Below, piece by piece: positions 45,851 through 57,300 of a stretch of DNA of 64,000 nt. Under the pieces are notes generated by a model that saw only the letters and a program-made list of their open reading frames with translations, was not told where the DNA came from and made no database searches. The position numbers and the translations under genes are program-made. The stretch is taken from contig JASWJB010000181.1 of NCBI GenBank assembly GCA_032433595.1, positions 1 to 64,000 of the forward strand, given 5' to 3'. This DNA is from Conoideocrella luteorostrata (Eukaryota; Ascomycota; Sordariomycetes; Hypocreales; Clavicipitaceae). Every line of letters starts with the position of its first letter. Position 1 is the first letter of the stretch.

Positions 45851-48658
45851 ACAGTATCTTTACCGTCTCAATGTGACCCCTTTCAGAAGCCCAATACAGC
45901 GCCATGTCGCGGTTTCTGTCATAGGTGTTGACGGTGTTCTCGTTACCTTGAAGTAACACACGAACCACATTTTTATGCCCGTTCAGGGCAGCTATACAAA
46001 TGGAAGTTAGTTCTTGGCGTGGCTCCAATTTCATCACCGCCCGCCAAAATATTGGGTACCATGTGGCAAATCGTGGACTGTTGGTATCATACAACTGTTG
46101 TAGCCGGACCATCTCGTGTGATTCCGCTGAAGAAGACATCCCTCGCAGATGGTCGGGCCAGTGCTCTGAAGAATAGTCCAAGAAGCTTGGGTTCCCATTG
46201 CTCGAAGAGACATCATTTATATCTTCTAACAGTAGGTAGGTAATACAGATCTTTGACATCAAGTCTTCTATGTCAGTTTTCTTAAAAGACCATTGCCATG
46301 AAGTGTTTGGTACGTTGTTCTGAATTAGAAATTCTCTTGCGGTTTGGTGGATAAGGTAGAATTTAGAATAATTAACAAAAACAAAGAGTCCACATAAGTT
46401 ACGGATTTTTTTGTCCAGCCCCTTGGGATTTAGCCCGGATTTAGTTGAAGAGTTTGAGCCAGCTGACCGTGCTAGCCCTAATGCCATAGCCATCTCCTCT
46501 ATTGTTAATGGACGGCGCGCGCAAACGATAATTTGGAGAATTAATCTCACTTCAGAAGATCTATCGGCTGGTACTTGATTTAAAATTTTCGCGTAAGCCG
46601 CGCCGACTGAGTCTGGAATCATCCGGATAGATTCCTCTTCAGGCTGAAGGCTTTTCTGAATTATCGTACGTATATCCGCTATGGCTAAATGTAACCACAA
46701 GTATGTGCGATGTTCTATCTGAAGAAGTTGCTGTTCCAAACGTCGCTGTAACTGTGACTCTAAATGCAACTCGATGCCAAGGTCTGCTACCCGGGCTCTC
46801 ACAACAAGGCTAATTTCTTCCTGTATCCGATCGTTCTCTTCCTCCCCACGCACATGAATATGAGGGAACTTTTGCGCGGCGGGGCGAAAACTCTGATACA
46901 CATCATCATATGGGCGACTAGTAACGAGGAACTTGAGCCAGCTGTGTCGGGTGGATGAGCGGCCTTGGTTGTAGAGCTCCGTAAGCTTTCTGATCAATTG
47001 AAGACGATCACTGGGGTTGCACTCGTCTAACGCATCAAAGACGCAAACCGTGTTAGCAACTGTAGAGCTCGATGTTGCTGATATAAGAATGCGCCAAAGA
47101 TTGTCAACCTCCTGCTGTATCTTGGTGCCGTTCTTCTGCCAAGATGGGACAGCATGCCGAAGAAGATCCGGTTGGTGATCAAATAATTGATGAAGTATAG
47201 CACAGAGCGCTGTGGAAAGACCGTTTTGTTCGTCGTTGTCTTTGAAGAAAAAATAGCATACGTTAACAGAATCAGCTTTTAATTCATGATCGACAAGAGA
47301 TTTAGCAAGAACCGACTTGCCACACCCCGGGTCAGCCGATATCCATAGGAGATCGTCGTGGTTACTTCTCCACCAAGAAAGATAATAAGAGTTCTCTAGG
47401 ATCCATCGACACGTTCCTTCTGTGCGATCAGGATTGATGTTCTTGTATTGTTCGTAGGTAGAGATTTTGAATGTCTGGTGACACTCCTGTTGCTCCCTAG
47501 TCAAAGACCTCGCTATATTCTCACGATGGTGGCCTTCTCGTTGACAATATGCCAAATCTATGCCCTTGTTAATAGCTTTGAATTCATCGACAACGTTGCC
47601 TGCAATCAAGGGTTAATTTCGCCTGTCATAGATTGTAGGCTCTTGCTGAGCATTGGCGGTGGTTTATTTAATTTATACTTACTGCATATGTCTGCGATCA
47701 AGCTCTCTTTGCATACTCGGGCAACGGGTACATAGCTTAACAGCTCTTTTGCGTATGATGCTGCAGCCAAAGCCGCGTATCCCTGCCACTGCTTGTTTTT
47801 GTGAGAGTCGGCATAGTCACAGATGCCACGAACGACTATGCAGGGGAAATCCGTCATTAAACCAGCGGCCTCCATTTCAAAGCACATTGCTCTAGTTTCT
47901 TGACGAAGCCGCTCTCTTGTCGCGCTATGCTTGATGACAGCGTTTCCTGATGCAATAATGCCGTAATGCACCTGTGGCACATCATCTTTACGTGGTTCTC
48001 TGCATTCTTCCTGTTCTGCCAAGCAGGCACTGCATGTTGCTGCATTGGCGGGATGATCATATGTAATCTGGAACAACCTATCCTTTGATGCATCAGGCCT
48101 ACCAAAGTTTCGCTTCGTTTGCGCATTCTTTTGGATCGCCTTCTCAATGTATTTTGGATAGCTTGGGTCCTCAATCATGGTAGTTTGTTCCATTTTTGCA
48201 GTAGCAATTAACAGAGATCGAGGCGGGCTATTTAAGGAGCCGGTTCGCTGCAGTTTACCGTCGTTCACAAATTTTCCCATGTCGTATTGCAGCACGCCAC
48301 CACAGGTGCCATCTGGTGTGCTCACCACGATATCTCCCAATCGTATATCATGCTCGGCAGATGGTATGCCGCCTCCGATGCCGACCATCAGTCCGACTCG
48401 TAGAGACCGAGAAAAAGTTCGGTTCATGTTGATCGCAACCGCCGTAGCTGAAGTGGTGCCATACTGGCCGTTGGGCAGAACGGCAATGACGACGTGGTGT
48501 TCGCCAATCCGACCCAGGGTGTACCCGTTCGCGTCCGTGGCATCTTGGTCCTCTAGACCCTCGAACTGCTCATCTAGCATTAGTGTGGCCGCGGCGGCTT
48601 CTACTGGTAGAGCGCATATCCAGCCGATCTGGAAAGCGTCACGAGGTGGCGGGGCCAT
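44709..48658 (-). CDS. NLR-type receptor: PNP - NACHT - ankyrin repeats
   Basis: Two exons (48658-47683 and 47599-44709) give 1288 residues. The 83-base intron (donor GTAAGT, acceptor TTGCAG) gives ADIC then SNVVDEFKAINKG. Residues about 8-310 are a nucleoside-phosphorylase-like N-terminal domain (FQIGWICALPVEAAAA, LMVGIGGGIP, CFEMEAAGLMTDFPCIVVRG). NACHT follows with P-loop ISADPGCGKS (about 412-421) and Walker B CVFDALDE (about 515). From about 872 there are about 13 ankyrin repeats, 11-12 of them near-identical 33-residue units (SALQAAS, HAEIVQLLLDKGADVNAQGG). The first ATG is used; the frame upstream is open without ATG. This fungal STAND architecture is tied to heterokaryon incompatibility and non-self recognition. 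The TAG that ends it replaces a CAG of the next repeat. Confidence 0.85.
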
Positions 48659-49050
48659 GACTGGTCGGTCTTGTGGGTCGATGTTATCCGAGGTTTCTAA
48701 CAAAGTCTCACTCTAGCCTCTCTGGCGGAGGAAACGCAGAACGGATTGGATAAGAAATTGATGACTATTCTTTGAGATGTTGAAATGAGGATAGATGGGA
48801 ACCGCTTGGATTACCTTGACCGTCGAGGCAACTAGATTGCCTCGAGCCGTGTTGAAACGTGTGGTTGGCTGAGGCGTCGTGCGGAGGTAGCCGCCTTGCC
48901 ATTGGGCATCATCGCATTGCACAAGCGCTCTCACCCAATGAAAGTTGTACGACTTGCAGGCAAGTCAAAGACTGGCGTCCAGCCAATACTATGATCTCAG
49001 ACATCGCGCCAAAGTGTCTCCATGCGACATGCAAGTAGCTTCCTTCCTCC
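48659..49050. other. Upstream region of the NLR gene
   Basis: No separate gene is seen; it probably includes the receptor's promoter. Confidence 0.5.
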
Positions 49051-49059
49051 CCCTGTGCA

Positions 49060-49508
49060 CTTGTCTCATAAATGCGCTTATAAACCGGGCAGAAGTATGC
49101 GGAGGCTGGGCAGATCCATCGGCAGACACTTAAGATTCGAGAAGGTATTAGGTATAGAGCACCCGGATGCGCGCAGCATATAGGTAACCTCGCGAGTGTG
49201 CTTATGGTCCGGGTAGGTATACAGCAGCAGAGCAGATGCATTAACAGGCACTCGAGATTGAAGAGAGTAATTTGGGCAAAGAGCACCCAGACACGCTTAT
49301 CAGCATAAATAACTTTGCAAATACGCTTCCATATCAGGGGAAAGTCACTGATGCCGCGCAAATGCATAGGCAGATGCTCGAGATTCGCGAGAGGGTGTTG
49401 GCGAAGAGCACGCGGACAAGCTCGTTCCTCAGCATGTCGCATTTACACTTGCAGACCAGGAGAAGTACGTGGAGGCCAAGCAGATACATCAACAGACTGC
49501 TAAATTGA
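49060..49508 (+). pseudogene. Relic of a kinesin-light-chain-type TPR array
   Basis: Fragments of 42-residue TPR units typical of fungal NB-ARC/NACHT-TPR receptors are readable: GQIHRQTLKIREG near 49110, then NLGKEHPDTLISINNFANTL and DAAQMHRQMLEIRERVLAKS at about 49268-49415, and a degraded further unit to 49508. The frame is broken between units. It lies divergently just upstream of the NLR gene and is probably the end of a lost receptor. Confidence 0.65.
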
Positions 49509-49558
49509 TGGGTACGCTAAGGAATGAGCCCCTGTTCGCGCGATAGAGTCAGAGACAT

Positions 49559-49582
49559 TGCGGAGTACGGAGTACGGAGTAG
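49559..49582. repeat. Tandem TACGGAG heptamer (~3 copies)
   Basis: Three consecutive CGGAGTA units are visible. Confidence 0.8.
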
Positions 49583-49930
49583 GAAGACAGCCTGATAGCC
49601 AGGACGTTGAAGCGCCGAAGCCTTTTGACCTCCGCAATCCTTTACCCCACAAAATAGGCGGTTTTTTCGCCCCAGGCTTAGAACCCAGCGTAGGCCTCGC
49701 ACGTTGACGCGATGGCGAAGTTCGCGACATCTTGCGGCTACGCGTGCTGTCACCTTTGCTGCTTAATCAAGCACAGTGCGCACGGCTGCTGAACACGACG
49801 CGCCGGTAGCCTCGAATCGTGAACAAGTCTGGGTGGCTTGAACCTCGGCTTTCCATGTACGTGAGCGAGTCTGTCTGCAAAGTTACGCGTGCTCGCGGTG
49901 TGACTAGTCTGCTCTCCAAAGGCTGTATCC

Positions 49931-49968
49931 CTACTCCGTACTCCGTACTCTACGGAGTAGTCTACTCC
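49931..49968. repeat. CTCCGTA repeats with inverted TACGGAGTA
   Basis: Two or three CTCCGTA units run into TACGGAGTAG and then CTACTCC, which makes a potential hairpin. Confidence 0.8.
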
Positions 49969-50688
49969 TTTGCTTCGGCGCTGTGGCTGTGTCTCTAATC
50001 TCGTTTAGATAGGAAGTCGATAGACCGTGCCGGACTACGGACAGTGCTCTTAACTAGCTAGCGCATTTGTGGGCTCCTCAGCGGTCAGTCGTGGTTCTGC
50101 TGCCCTGGTCTTGTCATGGTCCTTGCGGAGTATATGAGATAGATATCCGTAGAGAGGCGTTGGTGTGGACGTTTATATCTATCGAGTGCCTGTCAATAAA
50201 ATTTGAGTAGCCACACATTGTTGCATCACGCTGCGCTAATCGTCGTATGCATGTGTACTCCAAGATTGGCGCATTCGTCACCGTGGGATTACTGAGCACT
50301 TTCATAGCTTGCACTACTCCGTCCCATTTCGCACTAGAGTTACACTGCTTACTTTGTAGGAAAGGAGCTACTTGAGGCTTCTTGTGTCTATGATTGTTCA
50401 TGGCTGTTAATTGTTTCGATCTCACCGTGAGGAAGACTGAACTCCACTGCCCCAGCGTGGGGAAGTGGCTGTGGATGGAGATGTCTGCTACGCTAACTGC
50501 AGCGCTGCCTCCTCCGTACATTTCGTGCTGTTTACCAGGCTATCGGCTTGGCTTATTCGGCAGAATTCAGCCAGTCAACAGACGGCCCACTATATGCACC
50601 TTTCGACATTACATAGATATCATGCATTCTGTTCTTTGTGATAATACAGTCTAATAATGATGCCTCGCCGGCTCTACAGGCCTCCAAA

Positions 50689-51174
50689 ATGGCTCACCTT
50701 TCTCGAGAAGAACAAAACACCATCGAAAAACATCCTCTGGGCGACTCGCTCGGCGCTGTTCGCGAGGCTTTGCGTGAGGCAGAACGAGACGAGCAGCACG
50801 AAGCGTCCCAATCAGATGACAGCACGCGTGAACCAGAACAACCACGCTTATTCGTGGCAGCGATTGGCAAACTGTTGTCGATTCTCTCTGCGTCCGATGT
50901 GTCACCGCCAGTTGCTTCAAGAACAGGAAGAAATGCCCTTGGGTCTGAGCTTATGGTTGTTCGTCAACGCGTACAAAAAGGGTCTTTTGAGTAGCAAAGT
51001 TTTCGGTTATTGTCGCAACTTGTGGTTAAACAGGCATCAGACATCGACATCTGGACTACCGTCATCGCCGCCATCCGGTCAGCTTCTCATTCTACTCCCC
51101 CGCCAAGCGCTCCCCCGTCTTTACAAACTCCGATCACCCGTCAAGACCGTTTGCATAGACGAACTACTCCGTAG
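50689..51174 (+). pseudogene. Truncated relic resembling the N-terminus of a FunK1-type kinase
   Basis: The frame reads MAHLSREEQNTIEKHPLGDS, LGAVREALREAE, a TGRNALGSELMVVRQRVQKGSFE block, then TAG at 50992-50994, and goes on in the same frame with SFRLLSQLVVKQASDIDIW, TTVIAAIRSASHSTPPPSAP and LQTPITRQ before ending at 51172-51174. The order (helical lead-in, GSFE-type block, ASDIDIW, Ser/Thr-Pro stretch) resembles the N-terminal region of fungus-specific FunK1 kinases. The kinase domain is absent. The break coincides with an ACTACTCCGTAGT motif of the dispersed repeat family. Confidence 0.5.
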
Positions 51175-53493
51175 TAAGGGCAGGTTAGTAGTTGGATCGG
51201 CGACGACCAGCGAACACCGGCTGTTGTATGTTTTTTTTTTTTTTTTAAAAAAAATTTAATTGATTATTCCCAATTTACGTGGTTTCCATATCAAGACCGG
51301 GTGATGGATGTGGTCGCTTACATGCAGGCGGTCATTTGGTGGTTGCAGGTCTCGCAGGCACGAAGGAGTAGCTCGGATGCTACATCCCCTGAAGTGGTAC
51401 GTTCGTGCCTTGTAGAGGGGAACAGTGCTAAGCTGTGTTAAATCTAGCAAGCGAGGGCTTCAGTTAGCTTATCGGGCAGCCTGTGCGTAGATTCAGCTGC
51501 ACTAACGGCGCGGGAAGTTACAGCGGGTCTTTCTGGAGGTCAGGAGCCAGCCAGTGCCTGCAACACGCACACCACAGCATGTCGTCGGCGTGCATGAAAC
51601 GTTCACACAAGCTACTGACGCGCAGTAAGATATGTTGACTATTGGCAATTTAGCTCTAATATCAATTGTTCTAAAGTCTGTAGGCATAGGGACCCACACC
51701 AGCCCAGCCGTAGCAGCCTTGCGACGGGTGTAGTTTGAGGATCAAATAAGACTGCAGCACAACCCGTCGGAAGTGACAGTATGACAGTGAATTAAAGGGG
51801 AATTGAAGGTATGTAACGAGGGAAATTGGAGAAAATCACCAGATTAGTTGAGTCCAAATTTTATGTATAAGAGAAAGAAATGACCCGTGGGTTTGGAAGG
51901 CTCAGACATCATCAATTCGCAATACTCTCGTATTTTGTGCAGGAATTTGAGCATCCTTGTTAGGGTGTGATCCACGAAACCGTACAAACCTAGTCGGCGT
52001 CATAACTTATTCATAAGTACGCGCTAGCCATTTTTATCTACTAAAATCCCGTAGGAGATTATAGAAAAGTGTCCACTTTGCATAAATCCACAGTTTATCT
52101 GCATTTTCATGTACCACGCTAGACCAGGGCCGCTTGACTGCCTATAATAGGTTTAAATGCCAAGAATACAGCCAGTTTTGCTGTTTTTTGTCTGTAACTT
52201 TTATAGACAGCGGAAGGGGCACACTAACTTAGTAGCCTGACTAACTACTAACTTTATCAAGAGTTTTGAGACGGCATATTGTAAATCCCCCACCGGGATC
52301 CGCGTACGCTTTGTACTGTATAAAGTCGCGATTAACTTAGTCGCCTCTCGTGGACCACACCCTTATTAGGGTAGCTGCGTGGGAAAAGGATTTTCTTTGG
52401 TAAGGGTGATTTTAGTCAGCCTTGAACAGTGTATTTATAGTTAATGTAGCTTCCCTCAGAACAACAAGGAACCATGCCTTCTTCGTGCAGCAATTTTGAC
52501 ACTTTGAGATTCAGACTTTTACTGTTAAGTGCTAATTATTACTTGATACTTGAATACATGAACCATTTGATCATATGCAATTGAACAAGACCACGAGTTC
52601 AATTGCAATGCAAGCCGACACCTTACGACCCCGACTTGTCACCTCTGACCTACAATTTCGTCTGCACACTTGCAATTAATCCGCGTCTTGCGATACTGAT
52701 ATCCTAGACACACGAACCATTTGATCAATTGATACTAAACAGTACCACAAGGTGACTTGGGTGTTCGGTGTGTTCTTTTCTTACTGACAAAATAGAATCC
52801 TATTTATAGCTTAAATAGTTAGATATAGTTATTATTACTAGCAGGGAACATAGTATGGAGCTTAATTATAGCTAGGTTTTGTATAACTAAATCCGGACTA
52901 TATTGCGGTATAATAAAGTAGTTTAACGTCGGTGTTGGGGGCCACTACTAGCTAGGTTCCACCGCAGCTATGTTTATGTTCTACAGAAACTAAATATATT
53001 TTGTAACGAGCGTCACACGCACGTTTTGGATGGTTGGATTTGGTGTTCATTACCAGTCGGTACCTAGTATAGCTCAATCACAGGTGTTGGATAACACGTG
53101 TGTGTGTGAGCGGATATGTAGATGCACGGGCAGTGAGAGAAAGGATACGTAGCCTCTAGGCCTAGGGCAGGACCCTGAGACAAGGGTGTCTCGGATTGTA
53201 GGAGTATTTATAGGGGGATTTGGATAGGACCGTCATACGAGGAATTTTTCCTCAATCATCAATGTGACACAGCTGTTCCCCATCAATGCATATCAATTTG
53301 AATCTCTACTATTTTATCTGACACATGTCACGAGGAGCAGCTATGGTTCATCTAACCAGTGGAGTTGTCCTTGTTCTAGCTAATTTAACGGGAAATTAAC
53401 CCTCTTCTTATGCTTGCATTCTAGCTAGATATTACTCAAATTTGTGAGCTTCATCGGATAATAGTTGACGTCAGCGTCAGCACTATGGATAAG
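51175..53493. other. AT-rich gene-free region, 2.3 kb
   Basis: No supported gene. Notable items: a T18/A8 run (about 51232-51256); two diverged copies of a GAACCATTTGATCA block about 158 bases apart (52560 and 52718); and a stretch from about 53002 beginning TGTAACGAGCG with an internal TATTTATAGGGGG that might be an old LTR, although no second end was found. Confidence 0.5.
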
Positions 53494-53697
53494 TGTGGGT
53501 TGCACAGGATGTGCAACAGGTGATCTAGATCAACTGCTTCAAAATAGAATATATTCAATAAGTCAAGTAGGTTATCTAAGATGGAAAAACAAGTCAAGCT
53601 ATGATGCCTACGATACTCGTATAGATAGGGTGGCCGAAGGGTGACCACGTGACGATATCCGTGCTCTTGTTGTGTGCTTGGCGGCGAGATTCCAACA
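53494..53697 (-). mobile_element. Solo LTR (copia-type) with 5-base target duplication
   Basis: 204 bases, on the minus strand TGTTGGAATCTC..GCAACCCACA, flanked on both sides by ATAAG (53489-53493 and 53698-53702). That is the signature of insertion followed by LTR-LTR recombination. It is related to 43981-44179 but less decayed. Confidence 0.85.
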
Positions 53698-54342
53698 ATA
53701 AGTCTTGATATTCTTGATAAACGTGGAAGCCACTCTGGCCAGAACGTGATCGCACGGAGCCGCACTTTATGGGAATGAGATTTGCGAGGTGTCAACAGTT
53801 GCAAGTATTGGTTCTGAGCATACTACTTCGTCTCGCCGGTCGTTCAATCTGTTAAGCCTGGATCAGATCACCTGTGTCGTAAGCCGCGAACATATTGGTA
53901 TACTGACTTGCTTGGGCGAGATGTGTGCTTAGGGGTACAGCCAACAAGTCTCATTTGTTCTGAAAGTAACCTGCAGCCTGGCCAGTAGCTAGGCCGAGTT
54001 CATACCCAAAAATTTTTGTTATTTGTTTGCGTGATGCTTTGTTGTTGCTATCTATTTGTTAGGCGCTTGTAAGTAACGGGCCATATGGTTTCTTTAACGC
54101 GTCTATTATTCCAAGCAACGCGATAGCTCGCGCTATATTACTTTGCGTTTTATTTCATTTTTATTTAAACAAATCATTTCGTCAATAAACCCACGAATCG
54201 TACCGAAAAAACAGTATATACTAGCAATACCCTGCCCCGTAGCATAAGAATTTAGTATCTGTCTGTATATAGCCATCACTCTATTTCCTTCTTCTGCTGC
54301 CATCACTCGCCCTCCTATGTATTGTTCGAGAGAAATTTCCAA
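53698..54342. other. 3' flank of the PKS gene
   Basis: No separate gene was established. Right after the PKS stop codon the same frame stays open for 69 codons (54342-54133), which is discussed in the findings. Confidence 0.45.
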
Positions 54343-57300
54343 TCAATTCATCAGTCCGTTAGCAGGCTTCATTCGAGCGTTCGGAGTCATTGAAGGGTCA
54401 AGGGCGTCCACCACTATCGTGACAAGATCTTTTAATGAAATTCCGCTCATGATCCTTAGAACAGGGACATTTATTTGGAATGAGTTCATTAATAGTAGAC
54501 GAACTTCTGTTGCCATCAGCGAGTCGACTCCAAGGTCATTCAAGCCCATAGTATCATCGAAGCTGTTGATGTCAAAGTCCAGCCGAAGTAGAGCTATGAG
54601 TCTCTCGAGAATAGCGCCCCGCATTAGATTATATACTTGATCTTCGTTTCGAGCCGCAAGTAATTGTTCTTTGAGGGAGGTTGTAGACTTGTTGGCTGCC
54701 ACATCCACTTTTCTATCTTTCCGGATCCAGTGGCTCATAATTGGGTTAGCGGCCCATTTCGGCTGAATCTCTTCGGTTCCGTGAATTTGGTTAATGCCCA
54801 TAGTGATATTGATTGGTCTGGACAGCTTTGATTGGCAGGCGACAACAGCTTCAGCAACAAGAAGATGAAAATCTAGCTCAGATAGGGGACGAAGCCCGAG
54901 GAGGATGATAGGTTTAATATTTGGTGTTGTCCGCATAACGTAGCCTGCACCAACAACGGGCCCTATGTTGATAACAGCTGACGAAAGACCGCGTTGTCTT
55001 TGCTGCTCGGCAAGGCTCGTCATGAACAGATTTGCGGCTGAATAGGATGCCTGGCCGGGTGTACCGACGACGGAAGTCACGGAAGAGAAGTAAATAAAGA
55101 AGTCCAGTTCCTTGTCTTGGAAAAGTTTGTCAAGATTGATACTTCCTTCAACTTTTGGTCTTGTAACTTTCTGCAAGTGATCAATGCTCATTGCGGCCAA
55201 TCCAATATCATGAAGTACCACTGCCTAGTATTAATTGATGGATGACAAAACAAGCTGGGGTGATTAAATCTTACTAGCACCTTGGGCTACTCCTGCGATA
55301 GGAGGCATGTTGGAACTTATATCTTCGTATGCTGTTTGTAATTCTTGCATATTGACGATGTCACTGCATCATCATCAGTTAGTCAATTCGTGCATAGCGA
55401 GAAAACCAAAGATCAAACATACCATGTGGCAACTTTAACAACGGATCCCCATGAAGCTATCATTTCTAACCAGCATGACTCGACTTTAGGGTTTCGGCTT
55501 GAGAGAGCAATATGGCGAGCACCCTTGCGGATCATCCATTCGCAGAGCGAAAGACCTAAGGATCCAGTCAAGCCAACAAGCCAGTAAGTCTTCTCGGGGG
55601 AGAATAATGAATGAGTATCAACAGGCTCTACTAAAGCGCCTACTTTGTTCCCTATTGTCCAGTCGACAATGTATCGGTACGCAAGATGATCCTTGATCGT
55701 ATCGATATATGCGAGCCCGATGACATTTCCTGCATCTGTTTCCGGGGCAGCTCGTAGGCCACAAGCAATACTGGCAAGAGCATCCCTCAAAACTTTTTGA
55801 AACTTTTCTTTTGTAATTCTGGCGAGACTTCTTTTGAGTCCGCCAAAGATGCTTTGAACGGTTTCTCGCCTGCATGCAACATTCAGATGACGGAGAAGCC
55901 GTTGCGAAACGCGACTGCTCTCCCATGTGACACCAAAATCTCCAAAAACAACCATTGAATCAGGCCTTAGAGCTTTTAAACTTCTGTCTGAAGCGTTAGA
56001 GTGTAGCTTGAGTGGCTCGTTTGATACGCGATCATGAGTTGCAGTACACACAACCTCGATGCCCCTTTTCTGTCCTTCTGATTGGATGAATTTAGCAAGC
56101 GCAGGCTCTGCATCGTGGATTAAAACTCTGTCTCCATCTTCGAGATCTCCAAGTATCAATGACGAAATTTGGAACAAGACAACTTGCCGAAGGAAACATG
56201 GCTTGATGTTATCAGGCAGACAATCAGCAGGGACTGGAATGCAGATCTCTGGATGAACTACTTCTTCATTTAACAATGACAAAGCAATCACAGGAGTCCT
56301 AGTATCAACAAGTATTCCAAGTGACCAGAATAGCGAAGAATGCCTGTTTACTCGCAAAGGCATTAAAAGAGAATGAGAGACTCGCACAATAGGGTCTGGT
56401 GAGGTTTTGGTGCTTTCTATGATGCTGCCGCGATTTTGGCGGACGTAGTAGCCTGGTTTGGCAGGACCAAGACTAATAGAGGCTTGAGCAGTTCGGATTG
56501 TGGTTGACACAGCGCGGCGAGATGCATTGTATCGGTCGTTCATCGCCCGCTCCCTTTTCAATCGGGGAATGGCCACCATTCCGGTCTTTTGGAAACTCAA
56601 CTCCGGCTCAATGGTATGCAACATGTCCGCAAAATTGTCCTCTTGCTTCAATTTGACCGCTTTAGCAAACCGCAGCACAGCACTACTTAAAACCTCCGCG
56701 TCTAACTGTCTCTCGTCTTCGAAATCTAGGAACTGTGTAGCTATATTGGGTATCTCATTCAAGACTGAGCGCATGAATCCGACCATCATATTGGAGTGGG
56801 GTTTCTCTACACGCCGGTCTCGAGTTACCCATATAAGACTTCCAACACATTGCAGCAAACTTTTCAGAGACTCCCAAGTGGCTTCTGTGAGCTGTTGAAA
56901 GAGTGGTCGATATAGATCCACAAGACTCAGAACAAGTGTATCTGAGCCAATTCCGAGAGTCTGGGTTTCGGTAAGTTGTTGGCAGTGTACAATATTGGCG
57001 CAGTACGGTTGAAGTAAATGCAACAGCGGCGCCACGAGTGAGCCAGTCTCACTGCTTTCACCACCAAGCAATACCAGTCTTGAGATTGTGATGTCAGAAG
57101 CTGGTGGGGTTGAAAGTGGGTTTCGTAGGAATTCAATCCTCTCATCCACGGCCTGCGATACAAAAATGGAAGCAGGATGGACAAAGGGATCTGGCTCGAA
57201 TGCAGAACTGTCGCAACCGGAGAAGCCGGTCTGGCATAAAAGGTCGTTCCATTGCGAGATATCGACGCAAGGTGACAACAGGCGTCCATCATTGGCGCCA

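Larger units (their letters stand above)
49509..50688. other. Intergenic with TACGGAGTA clusters
   Basis: No supported gene. Two dense clusters of the TACGGAG/CTCCGTA motif lie at 49559-49582 and 49931-49968. Confidence 0.55.

Noticed and set aside
52999..53340. Possible gypsy-type LTR starting TGTAACG
   Set aside because: A TATA-like element is present, but no matching terminus, duplication or second copy was seen, so it was only mentioned as a possibility.
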